A stretch of DNA of 39,890 nt from Sphingomonas sanguinis. Its GTDB lineage: Bacteria; Pseudomonadota; Alphaproteobacteria; Sphingomonadales; Sphingomonadaceae. Location: contig NZ_LDTE01000042.1 in assembly GCF_001476905.1 (NCBI RefSeq), positions 1-39,890 of the forward strand, read 5' to 3'. Below, in pieces: positions 16,777 to 25,331 of the stretch. The position numbers and the translations under genes are program-made. The notes beneath the pieces were generated by a model. That model was given only the letters and a program-made list of their open reading frames with translations. It searched no databases and was not told the origin of the DNA. The first letter of the stretch is position 1. Every line of letters begins with the position of its first letter.

Positions 16777-17451
16777 ATGACCGAGGCTGCCATGACCGAT
16801 GTTCAGGACCTGACTCTCGACGAGGTGCGTGCGCTGCTGGCCGACGGCATCGCGTCCAACGCCGCATTCGACGGCTGGGGCGACGACGCGCGCGACATGG
16901 CGGCGGACGCGGCGGGCATCGACCGCGACATCGCGCGACTCGCCTTCAAGGACGGCCCCGTCGCGATGATCGATGCCTGGTTCGGGCAGATCGATCAGGC
17001 GATGGTCGAGGCGGTGCCCGCCGACCGGGCGGCCCAGATGAAGATTCGCGAACGCATTACCGCGCTGGTCGAGGCACGGCTGGCCGCCGCGGCTCCCAAT
17101 CGCGAAGCGCTGCGCCGCGCGCTGACCATCCTCGCCATGCCGCAAAACGCCGCCACGGCCGCGCGACTCGGCTGGCGGACGGTCGATGCGATCTGGGCGC
17201 AGGCGGGCGACACCGCGACCGACTATAACCACTATACCAAGCGTGCGACGCTGTTCGCCGTCTATGCCTCGACCATCGCGGTGTTCCTGAACGACGAGAG
17301 CGAGGATTACGCCGACACCCGCGCCTTCCTCGCGCGCCGGATCGAAGGGATTATGCGGTTCGAGAAGTGGAAGGCAGGGATCACCAAGCGCGGTGAGAAT
17401 ATGCCCAGCCTGTCGCGATTTATTGGGCGGCTGCGTTATCCGGCGGTGTGA
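16777..17451 (+). CDS. COQ9 family ubiquinone biosynthesis protein
   Basis: This 224-residue protein has the alphaproteobacterial COQ9 pattern: an N-terminal helical region LDEVRALLADGIASNAAFDGW that resembles a TetR-type helix bundle, then FKDGPVAMIDAWF, and the COQ9 signature TDYNHYTKRATLFAVYAST followed by FLNDES and TRAFLARRIEGIMRFEKWK. In eukaryotes COQ9 is a lipid-binding partner of the hydroxylase COQ7 in ubiquinone synthesis; the bacterial role is inferred by homology. A GGATAGGAT sequence lies directly before the ATG. It is spaced 3 bases from the transporter stop, so probably co-transcribed, without clear functional connection. Confidence 0.9.
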   Translation: MTEAAMTDVQDLTLDEVRALLADGIASNAAFDGWGDDARDMAADAAGIDRDIARLAFKDGPVAMIDAWFGQIDQAMVEAVPADRAAQMKIRERITALVEARLAAAAPNREALRRALTILAMPQNAATAARLGWRTVDAIWAQAGDTATDYNHYTKRATLFAVYASTIAVFLNDESEDYADTRAFLARRIEGIMRFEKWKAGITKRGENMPSLSRFIGRLRYPAV

Positions 17452-17507
17452 GGAGTGCCCGGCCCACGCCTGACCACTGATCCTCTCACCCAATTCACCA
17501 ACTGGTA

Positions 17508-17536
17508 ATTGATAATCAATCGCACCGGGGTTATGT
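17508..17536 (+). promoter_or_regulatory. Fur-like box overlapping a sigma-70-type promoter of feoAB
   Basis: ATTGATAATCAAT at 17508-17520 is a perfect palindrome around one central base and resembles the core of a Fur box. It overlaps a candidate -35 (TTGATA, 17509-17514) spaced 16 bases from a candidate -10 (TTATGT, 17531-17536). Repression of feoAB by iron-bound Fur is the natural reading. The predicted transcription start near 17543 leaves almost no leader before the feoA ATG. Confidence 0.7.
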
Positions 17537-17543
17537 ATGTCCC

Positions 17544-17795
17544 ATGGCGATGCTCAGCAGTCTCGAAACCCTTCCCCGGCGGCAACCGGCGACCGTGGCC
17601 GCGATCGACTGGACCCAGTTGGCCCTGCCCGAAGCGCGTCGTTTGCGCGAACTGGGCTTCGACGAAGGCGTGGGTGTCGAGGTGCTGCACCGCGCTACGC
17701 TGGGCGGCGGGCCCATCGCCTGCCGGATCGGCCGGATGACCGTGGCGCTGCGTCGCCGGGTCGCCGCCTCGATCCGCGTCGCGCCGAGCGCCTGA
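17544..17795 (+). CDS. feoA: Ferrous iron transport protein A
   Basis: FeoA is a small cytoplasmic SH3-like protein that supports FeoB. The 83-residue protein has the FeoA core: ARRLRELGFDEGVGVEVLHRA, GGPIACRIGRMTVALRRRVA and the final IRVAP. Two in-frame ATGs (17544 and 17550) lie close together and neither has a visible ribosome-binding sequence; with the promoter predicted just upstream the mRNA may be nearly leaderless. feoB follows after 16 bases. No feoC is present. Confidence 0.92.
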   Translation: MAMLSSLETLPRRQPATVAAIDWTQLALPEARRLRELGFDEGVGVEVLHRATLGGGPIACRIGRMTVALRRRVAASIRVAPSA

Positions 17796-17811
17796 GGCTT
17801 AGCCCGGACGA

Positions 17812-19671
17812 ATGAACGCTGCACCGCTGGTCGCGCTCGTCGGCAATCCCAATGCCGGCAAAAGCGCCCTGTTCAACGCGCTGACCGGCGCGCGACAGAA
17901 GGTCGGCAATTATCCCGGCGTCACCGTCGAGCGGCATTCGGGCCGACTCGTGCTGGACGATGGCCGCGCGGTCGAGCTGGTCGACCTGCCCGGTGCCTAT
18001 AGCCTCGATCCCGGCAGCCTGGACGAACAGGTCACGCGCAATGTCGTGATGGGCTCTCAGGCGGGCGAGCGCCGCCCCGATGCGCTGGTCGTCGTGGTCG
18101 ATGCCGCCAATCTCGACAACCACCTGCGCTTCACGCTCCAGCTGATCGCGCTCGGCCTGCCGGTCGTGGTCGCGCTCAACATGGTCGACCTGGCCGAGCG
18201 TGACGGGCTGACCCTCGACGCCGATATCCTGGCGCGCGAGCTGGGCGTGACGGTCATCCCGACCGTCGCCGTCCGCCGTCGCGGGCTCGACACGCTGAAG
18301 GCCGAGATCGACCGGCTGGTGTCGCAGGAGCGGCCCCACGCCATAGCGGCCGCCGACCGGATCGACGATATCGTCACGCTGCAACGCCGCGCGCGCCAGA
18401 TCGCGTCCGCTGCGACCGTGGCGGAGACGCCGACGCGCCGCTGGACTCACATGCTCGACTCGGTCGCGCTGCACCCGATTGCCGGGCCGATCCTGCTGGT
18501 CGGGCTGCTCTTCATCATGTTCCAGGCCGTCTTCGCCTGGTCGCAGACGCCGGTCGAATGGATCGAGGCCGGATTCAAATGGCTGGAAATCCAGGCAGGA
18601 CTGTTACTGCCGGACGGCTGGTTCCGCAGCCTGATCACCGATGGCCTGATCGCCGGTGTCGGCGCGGTCCTCGTCTTCCTGCCGCAGATCCTGATCCTGT
18701 TCCTCTTCATCCTGATTCTGGAGGCGACCGGCTATATGGTCCGCGCCGCCTTCCTGATGGATCGGTTGATGGCGCAGGTGGGTCTGTCGGGGCGCGCCTT
18801 CATCCCGCTCCTTTCCTCCTTCGCCTGCGCGGTGCCCGGCATCATGGCGACGCGGACGATCGATGACGAGAAGGACCGGCTGACCACGATCCTGATCGCG
18901 CCGCTGATGACCTGTTCGGCGCGGCTGCCCGTCTATACCATCATCATCGGCGCGTTCATTCCGGATCGGCAGGTGCTGCCGCTCGTGGGTCTTCAGGGGC
19001 TGGTGCTGCTCGGCCTCTATCTGATGGGCATTGTCGGGGCGTTCGTCGCCGCGCTGCTGCTCCGCCGCACCGTCACCAAGGGCGCGTCGTCGGGCTTCAT
19101 GATGGAGATGCCGAAATACCAATGGCCGCATCTGCGCGACGTGTTGCTCGGCCTGTGGAGCCGCGCGCTGATCTTCCTGAAGCGCGCCGGGACCACCATC
19201 GCGCTGACCACCGTCATCCTGTGGGCGCTGCTGTCCTTCCCCAAGCCGCCGGAGGGTTCGGGCATCTCGCCGGTCGATTATTCGATCGCGGGCCGTATCG
19301 CCAACGGGATCGAAGTCGCGGTGCGTCCGATCGGCTTCAACCGCGACATCTCCCTCGCGCTCGTGCCCGCCATGGCGGCGCGCGAGGTCGCGGTGGCGGC
19401 GATCGGCACCGTCTATGCCATCGACGATACCGAGCATGAGGGCGGGCAGAAGGCGATGACCGACAAGCTGAAACGCAACTGGTCGCTGCCCACCGCGCTC
19501 GCCTTCCTGATGTGGTTCGTCTTTGCGCCCCAGTGCATCTCGACCATCGCGGTGACGCGTCGGGAAACCAACGGATGGAAATGGCCAGCTTTCATGGTGG
19601 GCTACCTTTTCGTGACCGCCTATGTCATGGCGGGTATCACATATTGGCTGGCCGTCTTCGCCGGCCTCTAG
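17812..19671 (+). CDS. feoB: Ferrous iron transporter FeoB
   Basis: FeoB is the inner-membrane GTP-dependent Fe2+ importer. The 619-residue protein has the N-terminal G domain with G1 GNPNAGKS (11-18), G2 in VGNYPGVTVE, G3 DLPG (58-61) and G4 NMVD (123-126), a helical linker (about 165-215) and a polytopic membrane part with the two Gate motifs: CAVPGIMATRTI and CSARLPVYTIIIGAFIP. The conserved cysteines in these Gates are present. A final segment MWFVFAPQCISTIAVTRRE is also typical. Shorter than the E. coli protein because the C-terminal cytoplasmic region is missing, as in many alphaproteobacteria. Expected to be induced by iron limitation through the box upstream of feoA. Confidence 0.97.
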   Translation: MNAAPLVALVGNPNAGKSALFNALTGARQKVGNYPGVTVERHSGRLVLDDGRAVELVDLPGAYSLDPGSLDEQVTRNVVMGSQAGERRPDALVVVVDAANLDNHLRFTLQLIALGLPVVVALNMVDLAERDGLTLDADILARELGVTVIPTVAVRRRGLDTLKAEIDRLVSQERPHAIAAADRIDDIVTLQRRARQIASAATVAETPTRRWTHMLDSVALHPIAGPILLVGLLFIMFQAVFAWSQTPVEWIEAGFKWLEIQAGLLLPDGWFRSLITDGLIAGVGAVLVFLPQILILFLFILILEATGYMVRAAFLMDRLMAQVGLSGRAFIPLLSSFACAVPGIMATRTIDDEKDRLTTILIAPLMTCSARLPVYTIIIGAFIPDRQVLPLVGLQGLVLLGLYLMGIVGAFVAALLLRRTVTKGASSGFMMEMPKYQWPHLRDVLLGLWSRALIFLKRAGTTIALTTVILWALLSFPKPPEGSGISPVDYSIAGRIANGIEVAVRPIGFNRDISLALVPAMAAREVAVAAIGTVYAIDDTEHEGGQKAMTDKLKRNWSLPTALAFLMWFVFAPQCISTIAVTRRETNGWKWPAFMVGYLFVTAYVMAGITYWLAVFAGL

Positions 19672-19691
19672 GCAAGATACAGGACTGATAC

Positions 19692-20288
19692 ATGGCGGGC
19701 AGCGTCAACAAGGTGATTCTCGTCGGCAATCTGGGACGCGATCCCGAGAGCCGCTCCTTCCAGAATGGCGGCAAGGTGGTCGAACTGCGCATCGCCACGT
19801 CCGAGTCGTGGAAGGACCGCAACAGCGGCGAGCGCAAGGAAAAGACCGAGTGGCACACGGTCAAGATCTTCAACGAGGGTCTGGCGAACGTCGCCGAGCG
19901 TTTCCTGCGCAAGGGCTCGAAGGTCTATATCGAAGGCGCGCTGACCACCCGCAAGTGGCAGGACCAGCAGGGTAACGACCGTTACTCGACCGAGGTGACG
20001 CTGCAGGGCTTCAACTCGGTGCTGACCATGCTCGACGGCCCCGGCGGCGGTCAGGGCGGCGGCGGTGGCCGTGGCGGCAGCGACTTCGGCGGCGGTGACG
20101 ATTTCGGCGGCGGCGACTTCGGTGGCGGGTCGAGCGGCTTTGGCGGCGGCTCGTCGGGCGGCGGTTACGGTGGCGGCGCGCGCAATTCCGGTGGCAGCGC
20201 AAGCCAGAGCGGGAACGGCGGCAACCGTGGCGGGTTCGGACAGGGCGGTGGCTTCGCCGACGATCTGGACGACGACGTTCCGTTCTGA
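19692..20288 (+). CDS. ssb: Single-stranded DNA-binding protein
   Basis: SSB coats single-stranded DNA in replication, repair and recombination. The 198-residue protein has the OB fold (about 1-112) beginning [19 protein letters not shown], with [20 protein letters not shown] and [17 protein letters not shown], a Gly-rich linker (about 117-180) made of repeated Gly-Gly-Gly/Asp-Phe units such as [14 protein letters not shown], and the acidic tip DDLDDDVPF that docks partner proteins. It lies 20 bases after feoB. No LexA-type operator is visible upstream. Confidence 0.97.
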   Translation: MAGSVNKVILVGNLGRDPESRSFQNGGKVVELRIATSESWKDRNSGERKEKTEWHTVKIFNEGLANVAERFLRKGSKVYIEGALTTRKWQDQQGNDRYSTEVTLQGFNSVLTMLDGPGGGQGGGGGRGGSDFGGGDDFGGGDFGGGSSGFGGGSSGGGYGGGARNSGGSASQSGNGGNRGGFGQGGGFADDLDDDVPF

Positions 20289-20317
20289 TCGTCGACGGCC
20301 TTCTCCACGGTGAGGAC

Positions 20318-21922
20318 ATGCAGGACACGGTAATTCGGGCGGACTCGGCGATCGGCCAACAGGATGGGATGACGGACATGCTCGACCCATCGGCGATTAC
20401 AGAAGCAGAGCGCTCCGCGCTGATCCGCCGCTACGATCTGGCGGGCTATCGTGAAAACGGGTGCCTGGACGACCTGACCACCTTTGCCGCCGAATTGTGC
20501 GGCACCCCGGTCGCGTTGGTCAGCCTGGTCGAGGAAGAGTCGCAGCAATTCCTGTCCGCGCTGGGCTTTGACGAGCCGCAGACGCCGCGTGATACCTCCT
20601 TCTGCGCCCATGCGATGGTGGCGGGCGAAACCGTCATGGTCGTGCCCGACGCGCGGCTGGACCCGCGCTTCGCCGATTTCCCGCTGGTGGTGGGGCCGCC
20701 GCATATCCGTTTTTATGCGGGCGCGCGGCTTTTGTCGCATGAAGGCGTGCCGCTGGGCGCGATCTGCGTCATCTCGCCCGAACCGCGTCCGCAAGGGCTG
20801 ACCGACTTTCAGTTTCGCGGGCTGGAGATTCTGGCGACCGCCGTCATGGGCCGGTTGCAGGACCGCCGCGCCCAGCTCGAACACGAACAGACCGTCGAGG
20901 CCTCGGAGGCGCGCGTCGCCGACAGCGAGCAGCGGTTTCGCACCCTGGCCGACACCATGCCACAAATGGTCTGGTCGACCCTGCCCGACGGCTATCACGA
21001 TTATTACAACGCCCGCTGGTACGACTATACCGGCATGGAACCCGGCTCGACGGATGGCGAAGCGTGGAACGGCATGTTCCATGCCGACGATCAGGAGCGG
21101 GCCTGGACGCGCTGGCGCCATAGCCTGGCGACCGGTGAGCCCTATCAGATCGAATATCGGCTGCGGCACCGTGACGGCACCTATCGCTGGGTACTGGGCC
21201 GCGCCCTACCGATCCGTGATGCAGAGGGGCGGATTACCCGTTGGTTTGGCACCTGCACCGACATTCACGAACAGAAGCTGGCGCTGGAAGAGCGCGAGAT
21301 CGTCAGCCAGGAGCTGAGCCACCGGATCAAGAATATCTTCGCGGTGATCTCCGGCCTGATCGCCTTTGCCGCGCGCAGCCATCCGGGTTTTGCCGGCATT
21401 TCCAGCGACCTGCGCGACCGGATCACCGCGCTGGGCCGCGCGCACGACTTCGTCCGTCCGCACAGCCCGCAGTCGCAGCCCAAGGCGCGGCAGGACTCGC
21501 TGCATGGCCTGCTGACCGATCTGTTCGATCCGTATCGCGGCGATGCGGACACTCGTATCCACCTGTCGGGGGAGGATGTCCTGGTCGACGATCGATCGGC
21601 CACGCCGCTGGCGCTGCTGTTCCACGAACTGGCGACCAATGCCGCCAAATATGGCGCGCTGTCGGTGGTCGAAGGACATGTCGAGCTGGCCGTGCGGCAG
21701 GACGGAGAGATGGTCACGCTCTGCTGGCAGGAGCGGGGTGGTCCGGTGCTGGAGCGTACGCCCGATCATGCCGGGTTTGGATCGCAATTGGTCGAACTGT
21801 CGGCGGTGCGCCAGCTAGGCGGCACGGTGCGGCGCGACTGGCGGCGAGACGGGCTAGTGGTGACGATCGAAGTACCGCTGGCCGCGTTCAGCCGCCCGCC
21901 CGGCACCGGGCCCTGTCGTTAA
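20318..21922 (+). CDS. GAF-PAS HWE-family sensor histidine kinase
   Basis: This 534-residue soluble kinase has no transmembrane segment. It shows a GAF domain (about 40-190, RDTSFCAHAMVAGETVMVVPDA, quoted in part as SFCAHAMVAGE), a PAS domain (about 210-325, FRTLADTMPQMVWSTLPDG, YNARWYDYTG, HRDGTYRWVLGR) and an HWE-type kinase core. The phosphoacceptor is H335 in ELSHRIKNIFAVISGLI. The N box HELATNAAKYGALS and the WxE motif in LCWQERGG define the HWE subgroup. Related kinases feed single-domain regulators or the PhyR general stress pathway in alphaproteobacteria. It is convergent, 16 bases apart, with a single-domain response regulator, its likely partner (inference). The start is uncertain; ATGs further in (before MTDMLDPSAI) are possible. 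Confidence 0.93.
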   Translation: MQDTVIRADSAIGQQDGMTDMLDPSAITEAERSALIRRYDLAGYRENGCLDDLTTFAAELCGTPVALVSLVEEESQQFLSALGFDEPQTPRDTSFCAHAMVAGETVMVVPDARLDPRFADFPLVVGPPHIRFYAGARLLSHEGVPLGAICVISPEPRPQGLTDFQFRGLEILATAVMGRLQDRRAQLEHEQTVEASEARVADSEQRFRTLADTMPQMVWSTLPDGYHDYYNARWYDYTGMEPGSTDGEAWNGMFHADDQERAWTRWRHSLATGEPYQIEYRLRHRDGTYRWVLGRALPIRDAEGRITRWFGTCTDIHEQKLALEEREIVSQELSHRIKNIFAVISGLIAFAARSHPGFAGISSDLRDRITALGRAHDFVRPHSPQSQPKARQDSLHGLLTDLFDPYRGDADTRIHLSGEDVLVDDRSATPLALLFHELATNAAKYGALSVVEGHVELAVRQDGEMVTLCWQERGGPVLERTPDHAGFGSQLVELSAVRQLGGTVRRDWRRDGLVVTIEVPLAAFSRPPGTGPCR

Positions 21923-21938
21923 GGCTAAGCGTCGGGGC

Positions 21939-22331
21939 TCAGGCGTTCAGGCCGAGCGGCATGACATAATCGGTCGATGCGACATCCGCGCCCGTCGCCA
22001 TGGCCGCGGCGGCCAGGATCGCCCGCTCGCTGAAAGGTTTGCGGATATAGCCGAGCGCCTGGCAGTTCGATCCGATCTGCGCGGGATTGGCGGTGACGAA
22101 CACGATCTTGACGCCGAACTGCTCGGCCAGCTGGCGCGCGATGTCCGGCCCCGTCGCACCGTCGCGCAGGTTCACATCGACAAAGGCAAAGGTGCAGCCG
22201 GGCGCAGTTTCGATGGCGGTGCGGCTATCCGCCGCGATCCCGGCTACTTGATAGCCGGCATCGGTCAGAATGCGCTCCAGATCGAGGGCCACGAAAATCT
22301 CGTCTTCCACGATCAGGGCGGTTTGGCTCAT
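21939..22331 (-). CDS. Single-domain (CheY-like) response regulator
   Basis: This 130-residue receiver domain has no output domain. It begins MSQTALIVEDEIFVALDLE with the acidic pair at 9-10, the phosphoacceptor D52 (FAFVDVNLRDG), T80 (IVFVTANP) and K98 (GYIRKPF), so it should be phosphorylatable. It lacks the FATGY signature of the FATGUY regulators such as SdrG. The gene lies convergent to the HWE kinase and downstream of metW on the same strand, but has its own EcfG-like promoter upstream. Likely a phosphate sink or adaptor in a stress phosphorelay (inference). Confidence 0.92.
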   Translation of the reverse strand: MSQTALIVEDEIFVALDLERILTDAGYQVAGIAADSRTAIETAPGCTFAFVDVNLRDGATGPDIARQLAEQFGVKIVFVTANPAQIGSNCQALGYIRKPFSERAILAAAAMATGADVASTDYVMPLGLNA

Positions 22332-22357
22332 GTCAAATTCCCGTCACTTTCCGGCTC

Positions 22358-22383
22358 AACACTCTTGATCCAGATAAAGTTCC
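22358..22383 (-). promoter_or_regulatory. EcfG-type (general stress sigma factor) promoter of the response regulator
   Basis: On the minus strand GGAAC (22383-22379) is followed after 18 bases by GTT (22360-22358), that is GGAAC-N17-tGTT. This matches the alphaproteobacterial EcfG consensus GGAAC-N16/17-cGTT except for the base before GTT. Transcription would begin about 20 bases before the regulator ATG at 22331, with GGGAA as a possible ribosome site. I found no other such pair upstream of a gene in the window. Confidence 0.6.
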
Positions 22384-22397
22384 GAAGTGTCGTTGTT

Positions 22398-22991
22398 TCA
22401 GCGACGTAACAGAAAAACCGCATGTTCGGCGCGAAAATTGGCCGCCGCCGCACTGGTCGGGCGACCACGCGACAGAAACCAGCTGCCCTCCACCGTGATC
22501 CGCCGCTGGCGCACGAAGGCGCGGAAATCGTCGATCGTCACATGGTGGATATTGGGCGTGTCATACCATTGTTCGGGCAGCAGCTTGGTCACCGGCATTC
22601 GCCCGCCCCACAGAAGCGAAGTCCGCACCCGCCAATGCGCGAAATTGGGGAAGGACACGAAGGCCCGCTGGCCGATGCGCAGCAGATGGTCGAGCACCTG
22701 GTCGGGCGCACGGGCGGTCTGCAACGTCTGGCTGAGGATCGCATAGTCGAAGCCCTTGTCGGGATAGCCCGCCAGGTCGACATCGGCATCGCCCTGCACC
22801 ACCGCCAGCCCGCGTGCCACCGCCGAGGCGACATTGGCCGGGTCGATCTCCAGCCCGCGCGCATCCACCCCCGCCTCGTCGCGCAGCGCCGCCATCAGCT
22901 GTCCGTCGCCGCAGCCGATATCCAATACACGGGCACCGCGCGCGACGTGGCGCGCGATGATCGCCAGATCGGGACGCAGCGGCTCGCTCAT
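22398..22991 (-). CDS. metW: Methionine biosynthesis protein MetW
   Basis: MetW is a small SAM-dependent-methyltransferase-fold protein found with MetX; in several bacteria it is needed for full homoserine O-acetyltransferase activity. The 197-residue protein has the SAM motif [11 protein letters not shown] (22-32), [20 protein letters not shown], the [20 protein letters not shown] segment and the family-specific [13 protein letters not shown] and [19 protein letters not shown]. The ATG overlaps the metX stop by 4 bases, so the two are translationally coupled. Confidence 0.95.
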   Translation of the reverse strand: MSEPLRPDLAIIARHVARGARVLDIGCGDGQLMAALRDEAGVDARGLEIDPANVASAVARGLAVVQGDADVDLAGYPDKGFDYAILSQTLQTARAPDQVLDHLLRIGQRAFVSFPNFAHWRVRTSLLWGGRMPVTKLLPEQWYDTPNIHHVTIDDFRAFVRQRRITVEGSWFLSRGRPTSAAAANFRAEHAVFLLRR

Positions 22992-24148
22992 GGCTCGGCC
23001 CGCAGGAAACCGTCGATCACCCGGTTCATCTCGGGCGCGTCGAGCAGGAAGGCGTCATGGCCGTAGGGACTCGACAACTCGACGAAGCTCGCCGCCGCCC
23101 CGGCCGCATTGAGCGCCTGCACGACGGCGCGCGACTCCGAGGTGGGATAGAGCCAGTCGGTGTCGAAGCTGACCAGGCAAAAGCGCGTCTTCGTCCCCCG
23201 AAAGGCGTTGGCGAGCAGGCCGCCATGCTCTTCGGCGAGATCGAAATAATCGAGCGCGCGGGTGATGTAGAGATAGGAGTTGGCGTCGAACCGGTCGACG
23301 AAGCTCAATCCCTGGTGCCGCAAATAACTCTCGACCTGGAAATCGGCATCGAAGCCGAAGCTCTTCGCGCCGTCCGGCCGGTCGGGGCGCGCCTGTAGCC
23401 GCCGCCCGAACTTCTCGGTCAGCCCCGCCTCGGACAGATAGGTGATGTGCGCCGCCATCCGCGCCACCGCAAGGCCTGCGGCAGGCGGATCGTTCGCCTC
23501 GTAATAGGCGCCGCCATTCCATTTCGGATCGGCCATGATCGCCTGCCGCCCGACCTCGTGAAAGGCGATATTCTGCGCCGAGTGCCGCGCGGTCGAGGCG
23601 ACCATGACGCAGGCGCGCACGCGTTCCGGGAAGGTCGCCGCCCAGCTCAGCGCCTGCATCCCGCCCATCGATCCACCGACCACCGCCTTCAACTGCCCGA
23701 CACCCAGATGGTCGAGCAGCATCGCCTGCGCGCGCACCATGTCGCGGATGGTGATGACGGGGAAACGCATCGCCCAAGGCTCGGCGGTCGAGGGGTCGAT
23801 GGTCGCGGGACCCGACGATCCCATGCAGCTGCCGATGACGTTCGAGCAGATGATGAAATGACGCGCCGGGTCGATCGGCTTGCCTTCCCCCACCAGCCGC
23901 GTCCACCAGCCGGGCTTGCCGGTGCGCGGATGGGGCGAGGCGACATGCTGGTCGCCGGTCAGCGCGTGGCAGATCAGGATGGCGTTGGAGCCATCGGCGT
24001 TCAGCGTGCCATAGGTCTCATAGCCGATCTCGACCGGGGACAGGAGCCCGCCACCGTCGAGCCGCAGCGGCCCGGGCAGCACGACATGCCGCGACAGACC
24101 GAAGCGCTGGTCGTCGCCAAGGGAGTGCGTGGAAACGGAAGCGGCCAT
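22988..24148 (-). CDS. metX: Homoserine O-acetyltransferase
   Basis: MetX acetylates homoserine from acetyl-CoA, committing it to methionine. The 386-residue alpha/beta-hydrolase has the nucleophile S160 in [12 protein letters not shown], the acid in SFDTDWLYP and the base in [11 protein letters not shown]. Other family segments are [20 protein letters not shown] and [12 protein letters not shown]. Some family members use succinyl-CoA instead; residues deciding this cannot be judged safely by eye. The ATG at 24148 is preferred to longer frames since [18 protein letters not shown] fits the usual N-terminal length. It is coupled to metW and divergent from hisC with 52 bases between starts. No SAM riboswitch is recognisable in that short gap. 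Confidence 0.95.
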   Translation of the reverse strand: MAASVSTHSLGDDQRFGLSRHVVLPGPLRLDGGGLLSPVEIGYETYGTLNADGSNAILICHALTGDQHVASPHPRTGKPGWWTRLVGEGKPIDPARHFIICSNVIGSCMGSSGPATIDPSTAEPWAMRFPVITIRDMVRAQAMLLDHLGVGQLKAVVGGSMGGMQALSWAATFPERVRACVMVASTARHSAQNIAFHEVGRQAIMADPKWNGGAYYEANDPPAAGLAVARMAAHITYLSEAGLTEKFGRRLQARPDRPDGAKSFGFDADFQVESYLRHQGLSFVDRFDANSYLYITRALDYFDLAEEHGGLLANAFRGTKTRFCLVSFDTDWLYPTSESRAVVQALNAAGAAASFVELSSPYGHDAFLLDAPEMNRVIDGFLRAEP

Positions 24149-24200
24149 GGAGCGATATCCGCTAGGCCGCGATGCTTGGCAACGCAAGGGCGAGGCCGCT

Positions 24201-25331
24201 ATGGCGGGTCGCATGACCGACCTGAAAGCCCCCGAACCGATCTCCTGGGTCAAGGCCATCGCGCCCTACGTCCCCGGCCGCGCGACGACCGATGACGGGC
24301 GCAAGGTCGCCAAGCTGTCCTCCAACGAAAATCCGCTGGGCACCAGCGAAAAGGCGCGCGCCGCCTTCGCCGCCGCCGCCGCCCATCTGGAGCGTTACCC
24401 CGATGCGGGCGCGACCGCGCTGCGTCAGGCGATCGGCGAGGTGCATGGGCTGGACCCGGCGCGGATCATCTACGGCACCGGCTCGGACGAGATCCTTCAT
24501 CTCGCGGCGGGTGCGTTCGCGGGGCCGGGGGACGAGATCATCCATGTCCGCTACGGCTTTGCGGTCTATGATATCGCGACCCGCCGCGTCGGCGCGGAGC
24601 CGGTGGTGGTCGCCGACCATGACTATGCGACCGATGTCGACGCGATCCTGGCGGCCGTGACGGACAAGACCAAGGTCGTCTTCGTCGCCAACCCCAACAA
24701 CCCGACCGGCACCTATGCGGCCGCGGGCGAGATCGCGCGATTGCACGCGGGGCTGCCGCCCCATGTCCTGCTGGTCCTCGACCAGGCCTATGCCGAATAT
24801 CTGGAGGCTGGCGAGGATGATGGCGGGCTGGCGCTGGCCGAGCGGGCGGGCAACGTGCTCGTCTCGCGCACCTTCTCCAAGATTCATGGCCTCGCCGCCG
24901 AGCGGATCGGCTGGGGCTATGCCGCCGCGCCGATCATCGACGCGCTGCACCGCATCCGCGCCCCGTTCAACGTGACCATTGCGGGCCAGAACGCCGCGAT
25001 CGAGGCGATCCGCGACCGCAGCTTCGTCGAGGCGTCGCGCGCACACAATGCCAGGTGGCTCGGCTGGTTCGAGGAACAGATCGCGTCGCTGGGCAATGCG
25101 GGCCTGCGCTGCGTGCCGTCCAAGGCCAATTTCTCGCTGGTGCTGTTCGAGGGCGCATTGACCGCCGAGCGCGCCTATCACGGGCTGATGGACGCCGGAT
25201 ACATCGTCCGCTGGCTGCCGAGCCAGGGGCTGGGCCATGGCCTGCGCATCACCATCGGCACCGAGGACGAGGTGAAGGGTGTCGTCGCCGCGCTGCGCCA
25301 GATGGTCGAGTCGGAGGCGAAGGGGGCCTGA
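24201..25331 (+). CDS. hisC: Histidinol-phosphate aminotransferase
   Basis: HisC transfers the amino group from glutamate to imidazole acetol phosphate in histidine synthesis; in sphingomonads and relatives HisC-type enzymes may also transaminate aromatic precursors. The 376-residue PLP enzyme has [65 protein letters not shown] and the PLP lysine K227 in [19 protein letters not shown]. The ATG at 24201 has GAGG 5 bases upstream; ATG 24213 is an alternative. The next gene, a prephenate dehydrogenase, overlaps its stop (TGATG), which supports a role in tyrosine as well as histidine metabolism. Confidence 0.92.
   Translation: MAGRMTDLKAPEPISWVKAIAPYVPGRATTDDGRKVAKLSSNENPLGTSEKARAAFAAAAAHLERYPDAGATALRQAIGEVHGLDPARIIYGTGSDEILHLAAGAFAGPGDEIIHVRYGFAVYDIATRRVGAEPVVVADHDYATDVDAILAAVTDKTKVVFVANPNNPTGTYAAAGEIARLHAGLPPHVLLVLDQAYAEYLEAGEDDGGLALAERAGNVLVSRTFSKIHGLAAERIGWGYAAAPIIDALHRIRAPFNVTIAGQNAAIEAIRDRSFVEASRAHNARWLGWFEEQIASLGNAGLRCVPSKANFSLVLFEGALTAERAYHGLMDAGYIVRWLPSQGLGHGLRITIGTEDEVKGVVAALRQMVESEAKGA

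Noticed and set aside
20041..20250. Gly-rich coding repeats in ssb as a tandem-repeat locus
   Set aside because: The units are imperfect and form the normal disordered linker of SSB.
24149..24200. Possible SAM riboswitch upstream of metX
   Set aside because: The gap of 52 bases also holds the hisC ribosome site, and I could not recognise the conserved SAM-II core; no structure of the needed form was seen.
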